Position numbers and translations under genes: made by a program. Below the pieces are notes generated by a model. It ran no database searches and was not told where the DNA came from. It saw only the letters and a list, made by a program, of their open reading frames with translations. 64,000 nucleotides of DNA from Ramlibacter lithotrophicus. Lineage in GTDB: Bacteria; Pseudomonadota; Gammaproteobacteria; Burkholderiales; Burkholderiaceae_C. The stretch is taken from contig NZ_VTOX01000005.1 of the NCBI RefSeq assembly GCF_012184415.1, positions 124,001-188,000 of the forward strand, in the 5' to 3' direction. Below are positions 62,543 to 64,000 of this stretch, piece after piece. Positions within the stretch are counted from its first letter, which is position 1; every line of letters begins with the position of its first letter.

Positions 62543-63043
62543 TCAGGGCTTCTTCTGCGGCGCCGTGGGCGCCGGCATCTGCCCCGAGTGCGGCTTCACG
62601 CTGGGCGGCGAGGCCGCGGTCCCGCTGGGCGAATGGGCACCCGCCGTCTCCAGCGGCTTTTGCTCCGGCGGGTTGTACGCGAACGGCCCCGGGTCCTGGC
62701 ACGGCGGCGGCGGAGTGGCCGCAACCGGGGTCCCCGCGGCGCTGGCACCCGCGGCCGGTGCCGCTGCGCCGCTGGCGCCCGCCTGCGGCGCCGCGGGGGC
62801 CGCGACCGGCATGGCCGTGCCCGCCGGCGCCGGCTTCGCCTGCTTCCCGGCGTTGGCCTTGTAGAGCGCCGCGACCCGGTCCTGCGACTTGCACAGCAGG
62901 AAACCGTCGACCTTCGCCTGCCATGCGGCCTTGGCGGCCGTTTCGGCGGCCTTGGCCTTGGTGGCGTCGTCGGGCGGCGGCAGCTTGGCGGCCACGACGC
63001 CGCAGGCGATGGCCAGGGTCACCGGAAGCAGAACTCGTTTCAT
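62543..63043 (-). CDS. Exported Pro/Ala-rich hypothetical protein of the fdh cluster
   Basis: A 166-residue protein with a signal peptide (VLLPVTLAIACGVVAA) and a short conserved-looking segment (KAAWQAKVDGFLLCKSQDRVAALYKA), followed by about 100 residues of Ala/Pro/Gly-rich low complexity that include CQDPGPFAYNPPEQ. Two Cys could form a disulfide in the periplasm. It is 20 bases downstream of the cytochrome b subunit of formate dehydrogenase and ends at the terminator, so it belongs to that operon; its function is unknown. Confidence 0.7.
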   Translation of the reverse strand: MKRVLLPVTLAIACGVVAAKLPPPDDATKAKAAETAAKAAWQAKVDGFLLCKSQDRVAALYKANAGKQAKPAPAGTAMPVAAPAAPQAGASGAAAPAAGASAAGTPVAATPPPPCQDPGPFAYNPPEQKPLETAGAHSPSGTAASPPSVKPHSGQMPAPTAPQKKP

Positions 63044-63063
63044 CGCTGTGTCTCCCGCCCGCT

Positions 63064-64000
63064 TCACGCCGGGCGAACGTTCTTGATGTCTTCGGGTGCA
63101 CCGCCGGCGGGGCGGCTGCGCTGCGCGGGCACGCGCCCGGCCTGGATGTCTTCGTACCAGTACGCGTGATGCTCGCGCGCCCATTCGTCGCCCACATAGC
63201 CGTTGCGCATCGCGCGGTAGGCGCCGCGCACGCCGACGGTTCCCAGGTAGATGTGCAGCGCCAGCACGGACATCATCAGGACGGCCGCGATCGAATGCAC
63301 CATGTGGGTCACCTGCATGGTCTGGCGGTCGTAGACAACGCCGGGAATCAGGTGGTCCATGACCAGGCCGGAGCCCACCGCGATGATGCCGAACAGGAAC
63401 GTGCCGAGCCAGAAGACCACCTTCTCGCCGGCATTGAACCGGTGCGACGGCAGTTCCTGGCCGTTCTTGCTCAACGTCCCGCCCATCTTCAGCAGCCATT
63501 TCAGGTCGCCGCGCTGGGGCAGGTTGTCGCGCACGAAGGCGACGATGATGATCACCAGCGAGACGGCGAATACCGGCCCGGCGAAGTTGTGCAGGTTCTT
63601 CAGCAGGTACGTCAGCCAGCCGTACAAGGTCAGCCCGAGCACCGGCAGCATGAAGAATTTCCCGAAGGCCATGACCAGGCCGGAAACGGCCAGGATCACG
63701 AACGCGATCGCGTTGGCCCAGTGCGCCGAACGCTCGAAGGCGGTGAACCGCTCGATGCGCGCGCCGCCGGCCTCGGTGTCGCTGTGCCCGATGGGCCCGC
63801 GCGCGAGGAACAGCAGCGCCAGCGCGCCCAGGACGATGAGGAACAGCGCGCCGCCGTAGGGAATGATCCAGTTGTTGCGGACCTGCCGCCAGGCTTCGCC
63901 GGCCGTGGTCAGGCGCGACCCTGGATACTGCACCGGCCCCTGGATCAGGACGCCGGCCTCCGGCGCCTGCGACCTGGGCAGGCTGGAGTAGCCCTCGATG
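63064..64000 (-). CDS. Formate dehydrogenase cytochrome b (gamma) subunit, 5' end outside the window
   Basis: At least 311 residues; the frame is open to the right edge, where it already reads EAGVLIQGPVQYPGSRLT before the first hydrophobic helix. The protein has four membrane segments with b-haem His candidates (FERSAHWANAIAF, LKNLHNFAGPVFAVS, MVHSIAAVLMMSVLALHIYLG). It anchors a periplasmic formate dehydrogenase and passes electrons to quinone. The C-terminus (EHHAYWYEDIQAGRVP) is typical of the Comamonadaceae-type fdhC/fdnI subunit. A GTG at 63933 is in frame but lies inside the gene. Confidence 0.9.
   Translation of the reverse strand, partial: IEGYSSLPRSQAPEAGVLIQGPVQYPGSRLTTAGEAWRQVRNNWIIPYGGALFLIVLGALALLFLARGPIGHSDTEAGGARIERFTAFERSAHWANAIAFVILAVSGLVMAFGKFFMLPVLGLTLYGWLTYLLKNLHNFAGPVFAVSLVIIIVAFVRDNLPQRGDLKWLLKMGGTLSKNGQELPSHRFNAGEKVVFWLGTFLFGIIAVGSGLVMDHLIPGVVYDRQTMQVTHMVHSIAAVLMMSVLALHIYLGTVGVRGAYRAMRNGYVGDEWAREHHAYWYEDIQAGRVPAQRSRPAGGAPEDIKNVRPA

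Overview
The window is GC-rich chromosomal DNA of about two-thirds G+C, with almost no non-coding space. The gene families (Mtr-type porin-cytochrome genes, rhodoquinone gene rquA next to frdABCD, a System I ccm operon, a TrpS with a C-terminal extension, FNR-like boxes) point to a betaproteobacterium of the Burkholderiales, most like Comamonadaceae of the Ramlibacter/Rhodoferax kind. That placement is inferred from gene content; no rRNA gene is present to settle it.

Layout. 1-13 kb: housekeeping and small stress genes (periplasmic cyclophilin, rhodanese, CNNM/CorC protein, ApaH, RhlE, YpfJ-type metallopeptidase, PHP phosphoesterase, DMT exporter, YciO, M50 protease, TrpS). 13-25.6 kb: a signalling block with a LuxR-type regulator and convergent histidine kinase, an rpoN copy away from its usual lptB/hpf neighbours, two KGG-type stress proteins, two hybrid kinases and an NtrC-class activator. 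One KGG gene has a near-consensus -24/-12 promoter. 25.6-31.4 kb: a tandem repeat array abutting a tRNA-Ser(CGA) just downstream of serS, then a PLP dehydratase, ispH, slpA, radC and an Smr protein. 31.4-35.9 kb: a leftward run of small cytochrome c, rquA and frdABCD, headed by an FNR-like box. 36-50.4 kb: an extracellular-electron-transfer island on the minus strand (mtrB, mtrA, two mtrC/omcA paralogues, two NapC/NirT tetrahaems, a second small cytochrome c, a nine-haem cytochrome c fused to a cytochrome b membrane domain, and a NarL-like regulator). 50.8-57.6 kb: complete ccmABCDEFGHI with 4-base overlaps at all eight junctions. 57.7-64 kb: a TlpA thioredoxin fused to an Lgt-like membrane part, truncated globin, FtsX-type ABC permease, fdhD, and the end of a formate dehydrogenase operon.

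How it fits together (inference). Formate oxidation and the quinone pool would feed electrons to the NapC-like and c/b fusion proteins, then through the periplasm to the MtrA-MtrB conduit and surface MtrC lipoproteins. Rhodoquinol would feed fumarate reductase when oxygen is low. The island encodes 49 predicted c-type haems, and the neighbouring ccm operon would attach them. Two FNR-like boxes and a promoter block shared by the mtrC paralogues suggest coordinated anaerobic control. The most notable items are this island with its paired duplications, its c/b fusion protein and its CX3CH first-haem motifs, and the local sigma-54/KGG module.
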